The translations under genes and the position numbers were made by a program. Below the pieces are notes generated by a model. That model made no database searches. It worked only from the letters and a program-made list of their open reading frames with translations, and was not told the origin of the DNA. From an uncultured Parabacteroides sp. (GTDB lineage Bacteria; Bacteroidota; Bacteroidia; Bacteroidales; Tannerellaceae): a DNA stretch of 64,000 nt. The DNA lies in NCBI GenBank assembly GCA_949289155.1, contig CASEMX010000003.1, positions 1 through 64,000 on the forward strand, written 5' to 3'. Below are positions 36,366-45,078 of the stretch, piece by piece (positions within the stretch are counted from its first letter, which is position 1; each line of letters begins with the position of its first letter).

Positions 36366-38702
36366 TTACTCCATCGAATAGGGCTGGTTTTCTCCTTCGA
36401 AGAGACGTTTCTTATTGGGTTTCGAGCTCATTTCGAAGGTAAGGGTCCCGCCATTCAGGATATCTGCTTGTGTGATATATCCTTTCGTATAAGGCTTCCC
36501 ATTTAATAAGACTGATTTCACGTAACGGTTCTTGTCGCTTACCTTTTCCGCTTTGATTTCAAAGGTCTTTCCGTTTTCCAGTTGGACCTTCATATAGGGC
36601 AGATAGGGTGCGCCCAATACATACTGGTCAGTTCCGGGACATACCGGATAAAATCCCATGGCGGAGAAGATGTACCAAGCCGACATCTGTCCGCAATCGT
36701 CATTCCCGCACAGTCCGTCGATATTGTTCCGGTACATCTTGTTCATAATCTCCCGTTGCCAGTACTGCGTCTTCCAAGGTTGGGATGTCCATGCGTAGAG
36801 GAACGGAATGTGATGGCTCGGCTCGTTACCTTGCACATATCCGCCCAACAAGCCCTCTTCCGTCACATCTTCAGTCTGGGCAAAGAACTCTGCCGGGAGA
36901 TGCATTGTGAACAATGAGTCCATTTTCTGGACGAAACGCTTCTCGCCGCCCATCAGTTGGATTAATCCGTTGACATCTTGCGGAACATAGAAAGAGTAAT
37001 TCAACGCATTTCCCTCGATAAAGCCTTCGCCATGTGTGCTCAGCAGATTGAAATTCTCTTTGAAACGTCCGTCGCGGTGTTTCGGGCGGGCATAACCCAA
37101 GTTCGTGTCAAAGGCATTGCGGAAATTCTGTGCCCGTTTCGCATAACGCGCTGCCACCTCTTGGTTTCCGCAAGCCAATGCGGTCTGATAGATGGTCCAG
37201 TCGTCGTAGGCATATTCCAGCGTCAACGAACCTGCGCTGCCGCTCCGTTCCAAAGAGACGTAGCCCTTCTCCATATATTCATCGATGCCATCCAGATAGG
37301 GCAGGGTAGAACTGCTTACCATCGCCTGCAAAGCTTCGTTCTTGTCAATGGGCAACCCTTTGGCAATGGCATCTGCCAAGACAGACACCGAGTGGTATCC
37401 AATCATGCACCAGTTTTCGTTCGCCATGTGGCTCCAGATAGGCAGGATATGGTGGACGCTCTGCTCGTAATGCTTCAGCATCGACTTTACGATGTCGGTA
37501 TTGACCTGCCGGTTGATGATATTGAACAGCGGGTGAAGGGCGCGGTAGGTGTCCCAAACCGAGAATACGGTATAGTTAGTGAAGCCTTCTGCCTTGTGGA
37601 TGTTTTGGTCCAATCCGCGATATTGGCCGTCCACGTCGGTATAGACACACGGATTAATCATCGTATGGTAAAGCGATGTGTAGAGCATCGCCAACTGGTC
37701 TTCACTTCCCTCCGCGTCGATGATGGAGAGCGATTTCTCCCACTGCGCCGAGGCTTCAGCAGCCAGCTGCTCGAAATCCTTGCCGGAAGCTTCTGCCTGC
37801 AGGTTCTTCAACGCACCTTCCGCACTGACGCCGGAGAGGGCTACCTTCACTTCCAGCTCATTACCGGCTTCGGGAGCAAATTCAAAGTAGCTGACCAACT
37901 TCCGTCCGCCCATGTCAGGGAAGTTCCGGGTCATGTCGAACTTCCCATAGCCGCCGCAGTAATTGACCTTCGCCTTTTCTTGGCATCCGTAATTGACAAT
38001 CGGCTTGGAAAAGGAGATGGCAAAGTAGGTATAGTTCGTCCGCGCCCATCCGTTCGTAATCCGGTATCCCGTCAACAGCGTATCGTTTTCCACGCGCAGG
38101 CTGGCCCAAAGGACTTTTCCGTCATAATTGTAAATGCCGTGAATCAGGTCCAGCACGATGCGCTGCTCCTTGCTGTCCGCCGGATAGGTATATTTATGCA
38201 CGCCGACCCGCTTTGTGGTGGTCAGCTCTGCCTTCACGCCATAATCCGAAAGGGTCACGGCATAATATCCGGGGCGCGATACCTCCGTATCATGTGAATA
38301 GCGCGAACGATAGCCGCTGTCGGGGTCGGTGGCGGTTCCCGGATTCAGTTTCAGCTTGCCGGTAGTGGGGATAATCAGAATATCCCCCAAATCGGAGTGC
38401 CCCGTTCCGCTGAAGTGCGTGTGGCTGAAGCCGACGATGCTGCTGTCCTTGTACTGGTAGCCGGCGCAATATTCATACGCCCTCGGCTGGTATTTCCCGT
38501 CGATGTTGTGCGGAATCGTATCGGTATCCGGACTGAGCTGGACCAGTCCGAAGGGCACGCAGGCGCCCGGAAAGGTATGCCCCATGCCGTTGGTCCCGAT
38601 AATCGGATTGACATACGACGTGACGTCGGTCGCGGCAACGGCACTGCCCATCGCCACGAAGGATATCGCGAGATATCCCAATAAGTGTTTCATCTTTTTC
38701 AT
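36366..38702 (-). CDS. GH92 family alpha-mannosidase
   Basis: A 778-residue secreted glycoside hydrolase with a signal peptide (cleaved near GSAVAATD). Family 92 enzymes are calcium-dependent exo-alpha-mannosidases that trim host N-glycans or yeast mannan. The family blocks are present: NPIIGTNGMGHTFPGACVPFG region at 32-52, FSHTHFSGTG, EGNALNYSFYVPQDV, GNEPSHHIPFLY and CGNDDCGQMSAWYIFSAMG. The length is usual. No SusC/SusD pair or other glycosidase is beside it, so it is not in a typical polysaccharide utilisation locus here. Linkage specificity cannot be told. Confidence 0.96.
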   Translation of the reverse strand: MKKMKHLLGYLAISFVAMGSAVAATDVTSYVNPIIGTNGMGHTFPGACVPFGLVQLSPDTDTIPHNIDGKYQPRAYEYCAGYQYKDSSIVGFSHTHFSGTGHSDLGDILIIPTTGKLKLNPGTATDPDSGYRSRYSHDTEVSRPGYYAVTLSDYGVKAELTTTKRVGVHKYTYPADSKEQRIVLDLIHGIYNYDGKVLWASLRVENDTLLTGYRITNGWARTNYTYFAISFSKPIVNYGCQEKAKVNYCGGYGKFDMTRNFPDMGGRKLVSYFEFAPEAGNELEVKVALSGVSAEGALKNLQAEASGKDFEQLAAEASAQWEKSLSIIDAEGSEDQLAMLYTSLYHTMINPCVYTDVDGQYRGLDQNIHKAEGFTNYTVFSVWDTYRALHPLFNIINRQVNTDIVKSMLKHYEQSVHHILPIWSHMANENWCMIGYHSVSVLADAIAKGLPIDKNEALQAMVSSSTLPYLDGIDEYMEKGYVSLERSGSAGSLTLEYAYDDWTIYQTALACGNQEVAARYAKRAQNFRNAFDTNLGYARPKHRDGRFKENFNLLSTHGEGFIEGNALNYSFYVPQDVNGLIQLMGGEKRFVQKMDSLFTMHLPAEFFAQTEDVTEEGLLGGYVQGNEPSHHIPFLYAWTSQPWKTQYWQREIMNKMYRNNIDGLCGNDDCGQMSAWYIFSAMGFYPVCPGTDQYVLGAPYLPYMKVQLENGKTFEIKAEKVSDKNRYVKSVLLNGKPYTKGYITQADILNGGTLTFEMSSKPNKKRLFEGENQPYSME

Positions 38703-38742
38703 GTGCTATATAATATATGTAATACTTTCTGAAATGCGACTT

Positions 38743-38774
38743 CAAAAGTAACCCTTTGCGCCGAACATTCCAAG
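38743..38774 (-). promoter_or_regulatory. Promoter of the GH92 gene
   Basis: On the minus strand TACTTTTG (38743-38750 complement) lies 41 bases before the start, with CTTG (38771-38774 complement) 20 bases further up. The palindrome array begins about 35 bases upstream of this promoter. Confidence 0.65.
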
Positions 38775-38807
38775 AATAGGTTTCGGAAATTAAGCCGGAT
38801 GGGGAAT

Positions 38808-39244
38808 ATCGTTCCTGAACACTTCAGAAAAGGTCATCGGCGAAAAACCGGGTTACTGAACTGTTCAGAAGGGATGTCGCCAGAAAAACTGTCCTTCTGC
38901 AGTGTGCAGTAGCTTTGAAATGGGGAAAAAAGAGGCTTCTGAAGTGTTCAGAAGGAGTGTCGCCGAAAAAACTGCCCTTCTGAAGTGTTCAGAAGCAGTG
39001 TCGCCGGAAAAATTGTGTTTCTGAAGTGTTCAGAAGCCTTGAAAATGGGAAAAACCGAGCTTCCGAAGTGTTCAGAAGGAGTGTTGCCAGAAAAACTGCC
39101 CTTCTGAAGTGTTCAGAAGCTCGAAAATGGACAAAAACCGGGCTTCTGAAGTGTTCGGAAGGAGAGTTTTTTGAAAAACATAGGTTCTGAAGTGTTCAGA
39201 AGGACTATTTTTCTGGCGACATAGCTTCTGAACACTTCAGAAGG
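38808..39244. repeat. Eleven-unit palindrome array, 41-42 bp period
   Basis: The palindromic core CTGAAGTGTTCAG (or its variants) starts at 38815, 38856, 38897, 38939, 38980, 39021, 39063, 39104, 39146, 39187 and 39228. The ten intervals are 41 or 42 bases, mean 41.3. The spacer parts also resemble each other, with GTGTCGCCGGAAAAA-type A-tracts or TTGAAAATGG-type variants. First and last units carry the reverse form CTGAACACTTCAG. The array fills the gap between the DUF4925 and GH92 genes, both on the minus strand. Confidence 0.95.
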
Positions 39245-39287
39245 GGTAGGGGAGTAGAACGATTTGTTGAAACTTATTCAAACCATG

Positions 39288-40364
39288 TCATTCAGCCGGA
39301 GCCAGCGTCAGGCTGATTTCCAATTGCCGGGTCGATTCCAACAGCTCCGGAAGTTGCTGCAAGAGCGATTGGGCGATGGCCTGATACTCCTCCGGGAAGA
39401 GAGTTTGCACCTTCTCTGCCACGAAATCCAACGACAGCAGTTGCAGGATGGCCTTCGCGTCTTCGGTCTGGAGCGTCAAGGTCAGCGCACCGTCCGTCCC
39501 TATGGAATAAGCCAACGGAATCCCTTCCGAAAGGTAGCCCACCAGCCCGGTAAGCATTCCGACCAAATCGGTAAGTCCGGCTGCGCGCGTGCGGGTCGCG
39601 ATTTCAAGGATGGGCGAAGCGTTGAGCTGCAGGAAGAATTTCCCCTCGTGCAGGTAATATTGCGCCATGTTCAACGGCGAATCCTGCCAGCCTGCGCCGC
39701 TCTTCTGATAATGGATGGTCACGTTCCCATCCTCCCGGAAGCTGACCGATTGGAGTTTACCGGCAATGAGGTCGGACAGGATAGGGGATGCCAAGCCTGC
39801 CAACATATTGATGGAGATGGAGCTGTTGCCCAAGTCGATTGTGCCGTCGGTATCCCATACCAACGAGAGCGACTGGCCGTCCGCAAGGTTCCATGTCCCG
39901 GCGATTTCATCGTCTGGCATTTTTACCTGCACGTCCATGACCATTCCGGTTGCCGAAACCTCGCCCTTATAGAACAGTTCGCGTCCGTTGCTCGAATCGG
40001 TCCCGGAGAAAGCATATGAACCATTCTCGCCGACCGTCAGCGGGACATTCTGCAGTTGCGTGACAATCTCACCGGGAACAACGCCCGGCGCGAGCAATCC
40101 GATTTCGGGGAGGTTCTCGTTCGGAAAGAGCGCATTTAAATCCAACGCACCGCTCATCTCAATGCTCGCCTTCTCGCCATCATAGGTGTGGAAGGTAATC
40201 TGTTTTCCCTCCATGACACTGCCCCCATAGGTGAGCGTCAGATTGTCGCCGCTATAAGTCGTGTTCGCATCTTTGCCCAGTCCGGGCATGTCGCTGTCTT
40301 CGCATCCTGCCAGTCCCATAGCCAGCAGAAAAGCCGCACCAATACATAAGTCTTTTGTCTTCAT
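39288..40364 (-). CDS. DUF4925-like lipoprotein
   Basis: A 358-residue lipoprotein (lipobox GLAGC, then EDSDMPG, an acidic surface-export-like stretch). The body is beta-rich with an MLAGLASPILSDLIAG-type helical segment near residue 185. It resembles Bacteroidales DUF4925, of unknown function. It has one or two lipocalin-like halves (YSGDNLTLTYGG, then WNLADGQSLSLVWD). It lies downstream of the sorting-tail protein, separated from it by a terminator. Confidence 0.75.
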   Translation of the reverse strand: MKTKDLCIGAAFLLAMGLAGCEDSDMPGLGKDANTTYSGDNLTLTYGGSVMEGKQITFHTYDGEKASIEMSGALDLNALFPNENLPEIGLLAPGVVPGEIVTQLQNVPLTVGENGSYAFSGTDSSNGRELFYKGEVSATGMVMDVQVKMPDDEIAGTWNLADGQSLSLVWDTDGTIDLGNSSISINMLAGLASPILSDLIAGKLQSVSFREDGNVTIHYQKSGAGWQDSPLNMAQYYLHEGKFFLQLNASPILEIATRTRAAGLTDLVGMLTGLVGYLSEGIPLAYSIGTDGALTLTLQTEDAKAILQLLSLDFVAEKVQTLFPEEYQAIAQSLLQQLPELLESTRQLEISLTLAPAE

Positions 40365-40411
40365 CTTTATCTATTTTTATTTTGACCTGCAATAAAAGTA
40401 TCGAATCCCTG

Positions 40412-40454
40412 TAAAACAAAAGAGGGCTACAGATTCATCACCTGCAGCCACTCT
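40412..40454 (-). terminator. Terminator of the sorting-tail protein gene
   Basis: Read on the minus strand, the stem AGAG(T)GGCTGCAG with CTGTAGCCCTCT (40454 to 40421) is followed by TTTTGTTTT. Confidence 0.75.
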
Positions 40455-40484
40455 TCATCATACATTATTTATACGCGCGAACTT

Positions 40485-42113
40485 TTAACGTTTGATTTTC
40501 ACAGATTGCATTACACCGTCAGCCTCTACCGCTACGATATAAATACCTTGTGACAACGAAGCTGTCGGAATGTAAGTATCGCCATTGATATGGCCCGAAG
40601 CTACAATCGCACCCGTCATGCTCACGATACGATAAGTACCCTTATCTACATTCGTCACACGAATTGCATTTTCAGTAGGAACCACCTTCATCGTAGCGAC
40701 AGTCTCCTCTACACTTTCGTTAGCCGTAATAATACCAGCGATGTTAGAAGTGAAGTAGGCAGTGCCGTAAGGAGTTGTTTCACCTTCTTTCACAACGTCA
40801 ACGGCAATCTTATTGCTTGTCAAGTCAGCTGTTGCACGAATTGTATAAGTAGGAGCAGTTGTTCCACCAATTCTTACATCTACATCAGCAATAGCTGTTG
40901 TAGTACTTGCCATATAAGGAGAAACAGTAATATATGCAACTTCAGTTCCTGCTTCTGCTGTAGTAGAGTTTGCAGTAGAAATAGTTAAGTCATACCAATT
41001 CGGAGCTTCACCTTCTGCTAACTGATTAACAACATCTTTCAATACGCTCTGCACCGCAGCTTTCGGAGTTAAAGGAAGAATAGACGGAGTAAAGTCACGA
41101 GCTGTGATAATCGTTCTTCCATTTTCAGCAAATGTGTTTTTACCATCTGCAGTAGGACGAGTATATTTATCTACAAACAATTTTGTAACGATATTACCCG
41201 AAGTTGTTGTTTCTGAAACGGAGAATTTATAAGTTGAATAGTTTGTACCATCAGCCTTATAACCTGTTATATTCATACTATCAACTGGGAACATAGCATT
41301 TTCAGCCATATTCAATACAACATCAGCTGTACCCATCGGAGTTATATTAGTAACTGAGCCTTCTGCTACAGAATACAGAGTTGCAGAAACAGAACCTTTA
41401 GTCAAGCCAGCTAAACCAACTGTGATTTGGTAATCTGTTTTCAACCCTTCAGGAACTGTAATACCAACACCTGGAATACTACCCAAAGTTCCAATTAATT
41501 CTCTTAGACCATCTTTAATATCTACATTTGCTGTCAAATTTGCAGCTTCTAAGCCTAAAGTACAACCGATCAAATCATAATTCATGACACTAAGGGCCGA
41601 CAAATGAACGTTCAAATCTAACAAATTCGTACTGCCTTCTGTTTGCTCGAAAGTCAAAGTTGCTAATCCATCATTTACAACTATTGCTTTAGGCAAACTT
41701 ATCGTAATAGGGGTCGCACTTATAGAAGCAGGCAAAGAAATGTCAGAGTAATCTTCAAACTCAATCTTTATTTCTTCACCGATAATAGGTGTTGCTATCG
41801 CAGGTAATCCTAATGCTGTAGCATCAAGTACCACACTATCCGGCTTCACCGAAATAGCCTCTGCAGAAGCGGCACGCAAATTACTGGATTCTAACACAGG
41901 AATACCCGCGAATGTATTGCTCAATGAAGGATTCGCCCATCCCAAAATATCGATACCTGCTTGTTCCTTGATTTGCTCGAAGATAACAGGCATGACTTCT
42001 TTCTTAAATGCCTCCTTTTGCGCTTCTGTCAGCTGCTGATTCTGCGCAGAAAGAGTTGATGCTGGAGCAGCTAAACAGAGAGCTGCCATTACAGATGTAA
42101 AAAGTTTTCTCAT
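40485..42113 (-). CDS. Secreted protein with Por-type C-terminal sorting-like domain
   Basis: A 542-residue protein with a signal peptide (AAPASTLSAQ). The body is rich in Thr, Ala, Ile and Val, without a recognised enzyme motif, and has repeated beta-sheet phrases. The last 75 residues (VVPTENAIRVTNVDKGTYRI, then SLSQGIYIVAVEADG) resemble the type A C-terminal domain used by the type IX secretion system, or its Parabacteroides relative DUF6383. That would carry it to the surface. No secretion-system gene is in the window. Function of the body is unknown. Confidence 0.8.
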   Translation of the reverse strand: MRKLFTSVMAALCLAAPASTLSAQNQQLTEAQKEAFKKEVMPVIFEQIKEQAGIDILGWANPSLSNTFAGIPVLESSNLRAASAEAISVKPDSVVLDATALGLPAIATPIIGEEIKIEFEDYSDISLPASISATPITISLPKAIVVNDGLATLTFEQTEGSTNLLDLNVHLSALSVMNYDLIGCTLGLEAANLTANVDIKDGLRELIGTLGSIPGVGITVPEGLKTDYQITVGLAGLTKGSVSATLYSVAEGSVTNITPMGTADVVLNMAENAMFPVDSMNITGYKADGTNYSTYKFSVSETTTSGNIVTKLFVDKYTRPTADGKNTFAENGRTIITARDFTPSILPLTPKAAVQSVLKDVVNQLAEGEAPNWYDLTISTANSTTAEAGTEVAYITVSPYMASTTTAIADVDVRIGGTTAPTYTIRATADLTSNKIAVDVVKEGETTPYGTAYFTSNIAGIITANESVEETVATMKVVPTENAIRVTNVDKGTYRIVSMTGAIVASGHINGDTYIPTASLSQGIYIVAVEADGVMQSVKIKR

Positions 42114-42234
42114 ACACGTCTTGTTTTAAATTAGTAAATCATTTAACGGCTGCTAATTTAGTATATTCCCGAATAGTGTGTTCTTTTTATCGGCATTTTA
42201 ACTAAAATAAGCTGCATTTCTCCCAAAATATGGA

Positions 42235-43521
42235 TTATTTTTTATGTGTCATGATATCGAGCACTACTTTGTCCGTCGTTTCCATTCCCTTCGAACCAAT
42301 AGACGTCAAGTTGTAAATCGATTGGTCTACATCCTCATCAATTATTCCTTCGACCGCTGTCACCACTTTATTCTCCATCGCCATCATGGCAGACAGCATG
42401 GCGGTCGATACGCCGCTTGCCACTTTCATGGCGCAGCTGGGTTTTGCGCCGTCGCATATCATTCCGGTAATATTGCCAATCATGTTCTTGATGGCGTAGG
42501 TAATTTGTTTTTTTGTGCCGCCCATCAGCCATGTGATTCCACAACTTGCTCCTGTGGCCGCCACGACGCATCCGCAGAGTGCTGATAATCTGCCGAGGCT
42601 CTGCTTTACGTATATGACCATCAAATGGCTAAGCATGAGCGCGCGGATGAGTTGCTCCTCGCTGCATTTTATATCCTCCGCGAACGATACTACGGGGAGT
42701 GTCGCGGCTATTCCTTGGTTCCCGCTGCCGGAGTTGCTCATGACTGGAATCATAGCACCATCCATTCTCGCATCGCAGGCTGCCGCTGTTAAGATGAGCA
42801 TGTGCGTGTAAGGTGAATCTCCAAGGTATTTATGGCCATACGGACCGGAGATGGTCTTGCCTACTTCGTGTCCGAATTGTCCCTTGACGGACTCTTCTGC
42901 AGCGTGTTTATTTAGTTTGGCTGTATCTAAGATAAAGCGGATTTCGTCGAGCGGCATTTGCATGGCGAAGTCATAGACTAAGTCAAACGACAATTTCAAT
43001 TGCTCCTGCGTTGCCTGTTCTTCTCCGCTGTATTTTGACAATTCGTTTTTCAGGATTTCCTCATTTCTCGAAAGATAGACGAAGCGCGTGTGCTCGTGTG
43101 CGATTATCGCGATCGCTTTTTCATCCGCTGCAGTGCAGGTGACCTCTATATAGAGTTTGTCTACCCGCTCCTTCAGCCGTATATGTATCATTTGTTTAGA
43201 TACCATCGATTTTCCCTTTTCAAGGCTTTCCGGCGTCAGGTCGCGCAGTACTTCCAGCCCGTAAGCCGATTTGCCTATCAAACTACCCAGCGCAATGGCA
43301 ATGGGGAGTCCCACCATCCCGGTTCCGGGTATGCCTACGCCCATTGCATTTTTCAGGATATTTGCGCTCAGCGACACCTCGATTCTCTCCGGAATTTTTC
43401 CGAGAAGCTCCGTCGATTTCGCTGCGGCAAGTGCCACGGCAATAGGTTCTGTGCATCCTATGGCGGGGATAACTTCCTGATGTATCAGCTCCAGAATTTG
43501 CTGTTTTGTTATTTCGTCCAT
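42235..43521 (-). CDS. L-cysteine desulfidase / YhaM (UPF0597) family protein
   Basis: A 428-residue cytoplasmic protein of the family that includes archaeal L-cysteine desulfidase and E. coli YhaM, related to the alpha part of serine dehydratase. Cys23 in AIGCTEP is at the place of the active-site cysteine; CGCVVAATGASCG and CDGAKPSC supply candidate ligands for an oxygen-sensitive 4Fe-4S cluster. It would release sulfide, ammonia and pyruvate from cysteine. The serine dehydratase alternative cannot be excluded. Confidence 0.88.
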   Translation of the reverse strand: MDEITKQQILELIHQEVIPAIGCTEPIAVALAAAKSTELLGKIPERIEVSLSANILKNAMGVGIPGTGMVGLPIAIALGSLIGKSAYGLEVLRDLTPESLEKGKSMVSKQMIHIRLKERVDKLYIEVTCTAADEKAIAIIAHEHTRFVYLSRNEEILKNELSKYSGEEQATQEQLKLSFDLVYDFAMQMPLDEIRFILDTAKLNKHAAEESVKGQFGHEVGKTISGPYGHKYLGDSPYTHMLILTAAACDARMDGAMIPVMSNSGSGNQGIAATLPVVSFAEDIKCSEEQLIRALMLSHLMVIYVKQSLGRLSALCGCVVAATGASCGITWLMGGTKKQITYAIKNMIGNITGMICDGAKPSCAMKVASGVSTAMLSAMMAMENKVVTAVEGIIDEDVDQSIYNLTSIGSKGMETTDKVVLDIMTHKK

Positions 43522-43549
43522 ATTGTTTTTATCCTTATTTTATATAGTG

Positions 43550-43557
43550 CAAATGTA
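43550..43557 (-). promoter_or_regulatory. Promoter -7 box for the cysteine desulfidase-like gene
   Basis: CAAATGTA on the plus strand reads TACATTTG on the minus strand, 29 bases before the start. Confidence 0.6.
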
Positions 43558-43614
43558 CGGATATTTGGCCATCCGCCGTGGCTGTTTTCGGGGATTTTTT
43601 TGTTTAGGGGCGCA

Positions 43615-44466
43615 TTATTTTCTGCGCCGTGCCCTACTTTTCGTTTGGGCTTCCGGCGTTGCCGGAGTGCTCCCTTCCGGATTCTCGGCCGACGGATTTT
43701 CCTCCTCTTCAGCCTTCTGCTTATTATATTGGTAAGCCAAGCGGCGGCGTACCAATCTATTGAATTGAATCAGCAGCCCATTCATCGACATGATAACTTC
43801 CTCTAATTTTTGCGCCTCGTCTGCATTTTTCTCGATGTTCAATTTATAAAAATAAATCGCATCGAGCGTGTCAGCTATCCGTTTAAAGGAATCGTCGACG
43901 AATTGGCGGACATCCTTCATTTTATAATTTTTGATGGTCTTTTCATAAACGGAGGCTCGTTTCACATAGGCTGCATTGAATTCCTGCGTTGCGGCCTTTC
44001 CGTCGGCGAGAGCTTCCGTCAGATGCAATGCCTCGAAATCCTGCGTATAATCCGAATTCTCGAGCACCGTGTAGAACTTATCCAAACTTTGGGTCTTCTC
44101 TGAATAGGATTTGGAACCTAAATTATGAAAAGGAGTCATCTCGTAATAGATGCGCTCGCCGCATTCTTTCATTTCTACGTCGAGCGAGTACTTTGCATAC
44201 GCCTCAACAGCATAAAGTAAAAACATATAGCCGTCTGTCTGAATAATATTCAGTTTCTTCAGTAGCGGCGTATCCATAAACGCCGGGTTTAAAAGAAAAA
44301 GATTTTTTTCCAAGGCGATATTTTCCGCATAAGCAGAACGTAACGAGCTGATACCGTTTGCTTCCGCAAATTCTTCAGTAAGCGTAGCTAATAAATTGCA
44401 GTGTACATGAAGGTGTTCTGCATTGCGGCTTGTATTGAAATAGCGTACTTTTTCAATTTTTTTCAT
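43615..44466 (-). CDS. DUF6261-like helical protein
   Basis: A 283-residue protein, almost wholly alpha-helical, without signal peptide or membrane segment. Residues 1-245 resemble what I recall as DUF6261, common in several copies in Parabacteroides. The tail (about 250-283) is low-complexity, rich in Glu, Pro and Ala, and ends in a basic SRARRRK stretch that could bind nucleic acid. Its start lies beside the T-tract array at 44.57-44.94 kb and it has a good promoter. Function unknown. Confidence 0.75.
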   Translation of the reverse strand: MKKIEKVRYFNTSRNAEHLHVHCNLLATLTEEFAEANGISSLRSAYAENIALEKNLFLLNPAFMDTPLLKKLNIIQTDGYMFLLYAVEAYAKYSLDVEMKECGERIYYEMTPFHNLGSKSYSEKTQSLDKFYTVLENSDYTQDFEALHLTEALADGKAATQEFNAAYVKRASVYEKTIKNYKMKDVRQFVDDSFKRIADTLDAIYFYKLNIEKNADEAQKLEEVIMSMNGLLIQFNRLVRRRLAYQYNKQKAEEEENPSAENPEGSTPATPEAQTKSRARRRK

Positions 44467-44503
44467 AGTACTTAAATTTAAATGACAAATGTGATGTTTT
44501 GGG

Positions 44504-44535
44504 CAAATATATATAAATGTATCGAAATTTCCAAA
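44504..44535 (-). promoter_or_regulatory. Canonical promoter of the DUF6261 gene
   Basis: On the minus strand TATATTTG (44504-44511 complement) is preceded by TTTG (44532-44535 complement) at 20 bases. The T-tract array begins about 35 bases further upstream. Confidence 0.75.
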
Positions 44536-44564
44536 TAAAAAATAGATTTTTTAAGATTTCTTAC

Positions 44565-44940
44565 AGAAAAAAAGTTTTCTGGCAGAAATTGGTGTAAAAT
44601 AGCGAATCTGAATTTTTTCTGGTCGAATTTGGCTTGATTCTGCCAATCTGGATTTTTTCTCGGCGGAATTCGCTTGATTTTACAAATTCCTATTTTTTTT
44701 CAGTGCATTTTGGTTGTATTTGGACAATCTATCATATTTCTAATCGGAAATTGGCAAATTATGCCGTTTTAAATTATTTTTCAGTCGGCTGTTCCTACAT
44801 GGGCTATTCTAAAATTTTTTTGCTGAGAATGGCATAAATTTATGGAGATTTTTTCTTTTCTCCGTAGATTTTCCTGACGACGTCTGTTCTATTTTATTTT
44901 TCGGTAAAAATTTCAAATTTAGGAGAAAAAAAAGAGCAGG
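44565..44940. repeat. Degenerate T-tract array, about 40 bp period
   Basis: Each unit has a run of T ending in C or CTG, then a GGAATT-like and a TTGGC-like element. The base after each T-run falls at 44579, 44619, 44659, 44701, 44740, 44782 and 44822, with two weaker units near 44860 and 44902: intervals 38-42, mean about 40. The two best units (AATCTGAATTTTTTCTGG at 44605 and AATCTGGATTTTTTCTCGG at 44645) match closely. Phased T-tracts of this kind would bend the DNA. The array fills the gap between two divergent genes. No coding frame here is convincing. Confidence 0.8.
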
Positions 44941-44945
44941 AAAGT

Positions 44946-44977
44946 GTTGCAGCGTAAACGAGAGATAACTAATTTTG
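44946..44977 (+). promoter_or_regulatory. Promoter of the DPP-IV gene
   Basis: GTTG at 44946-44949 and TAATTTTG at 44970-44977, 20 bases apart, about 100 bases before the start. Confidence 0.6.
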
Positions 44978-45078
44978 CCTCTACTCAGAATTCTACCTAT
45001 ATATATATTCAAGAAACAGGTAAGGAGGAGAGCGAGAACAATGCAAAATTAAAAAGAAACGATAAATAAATAGCAAAA

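Noticed and set aside
36978..38297. Open frame of 439 codons opposite the GH92 gene
   Set aside because: It is the antisense shadow of a strongly conserved enzyme; composition follows the codon bias of the true gene.
36366..42113. Polysaccharide utilisation locus around GH92
   Set aside because: No SusC/SusD pair, sulfatase or hybrid sensor next to it; the neighbours are DUF4925-like and sorting-tail proteins.
44634..45012. Short frames in the T-tract array region
   Set aside because: AT-rich, Phe/Leu/Ser-heavy translations typical of non-coding DNA; the region is explained by the repeat units and two promoters.
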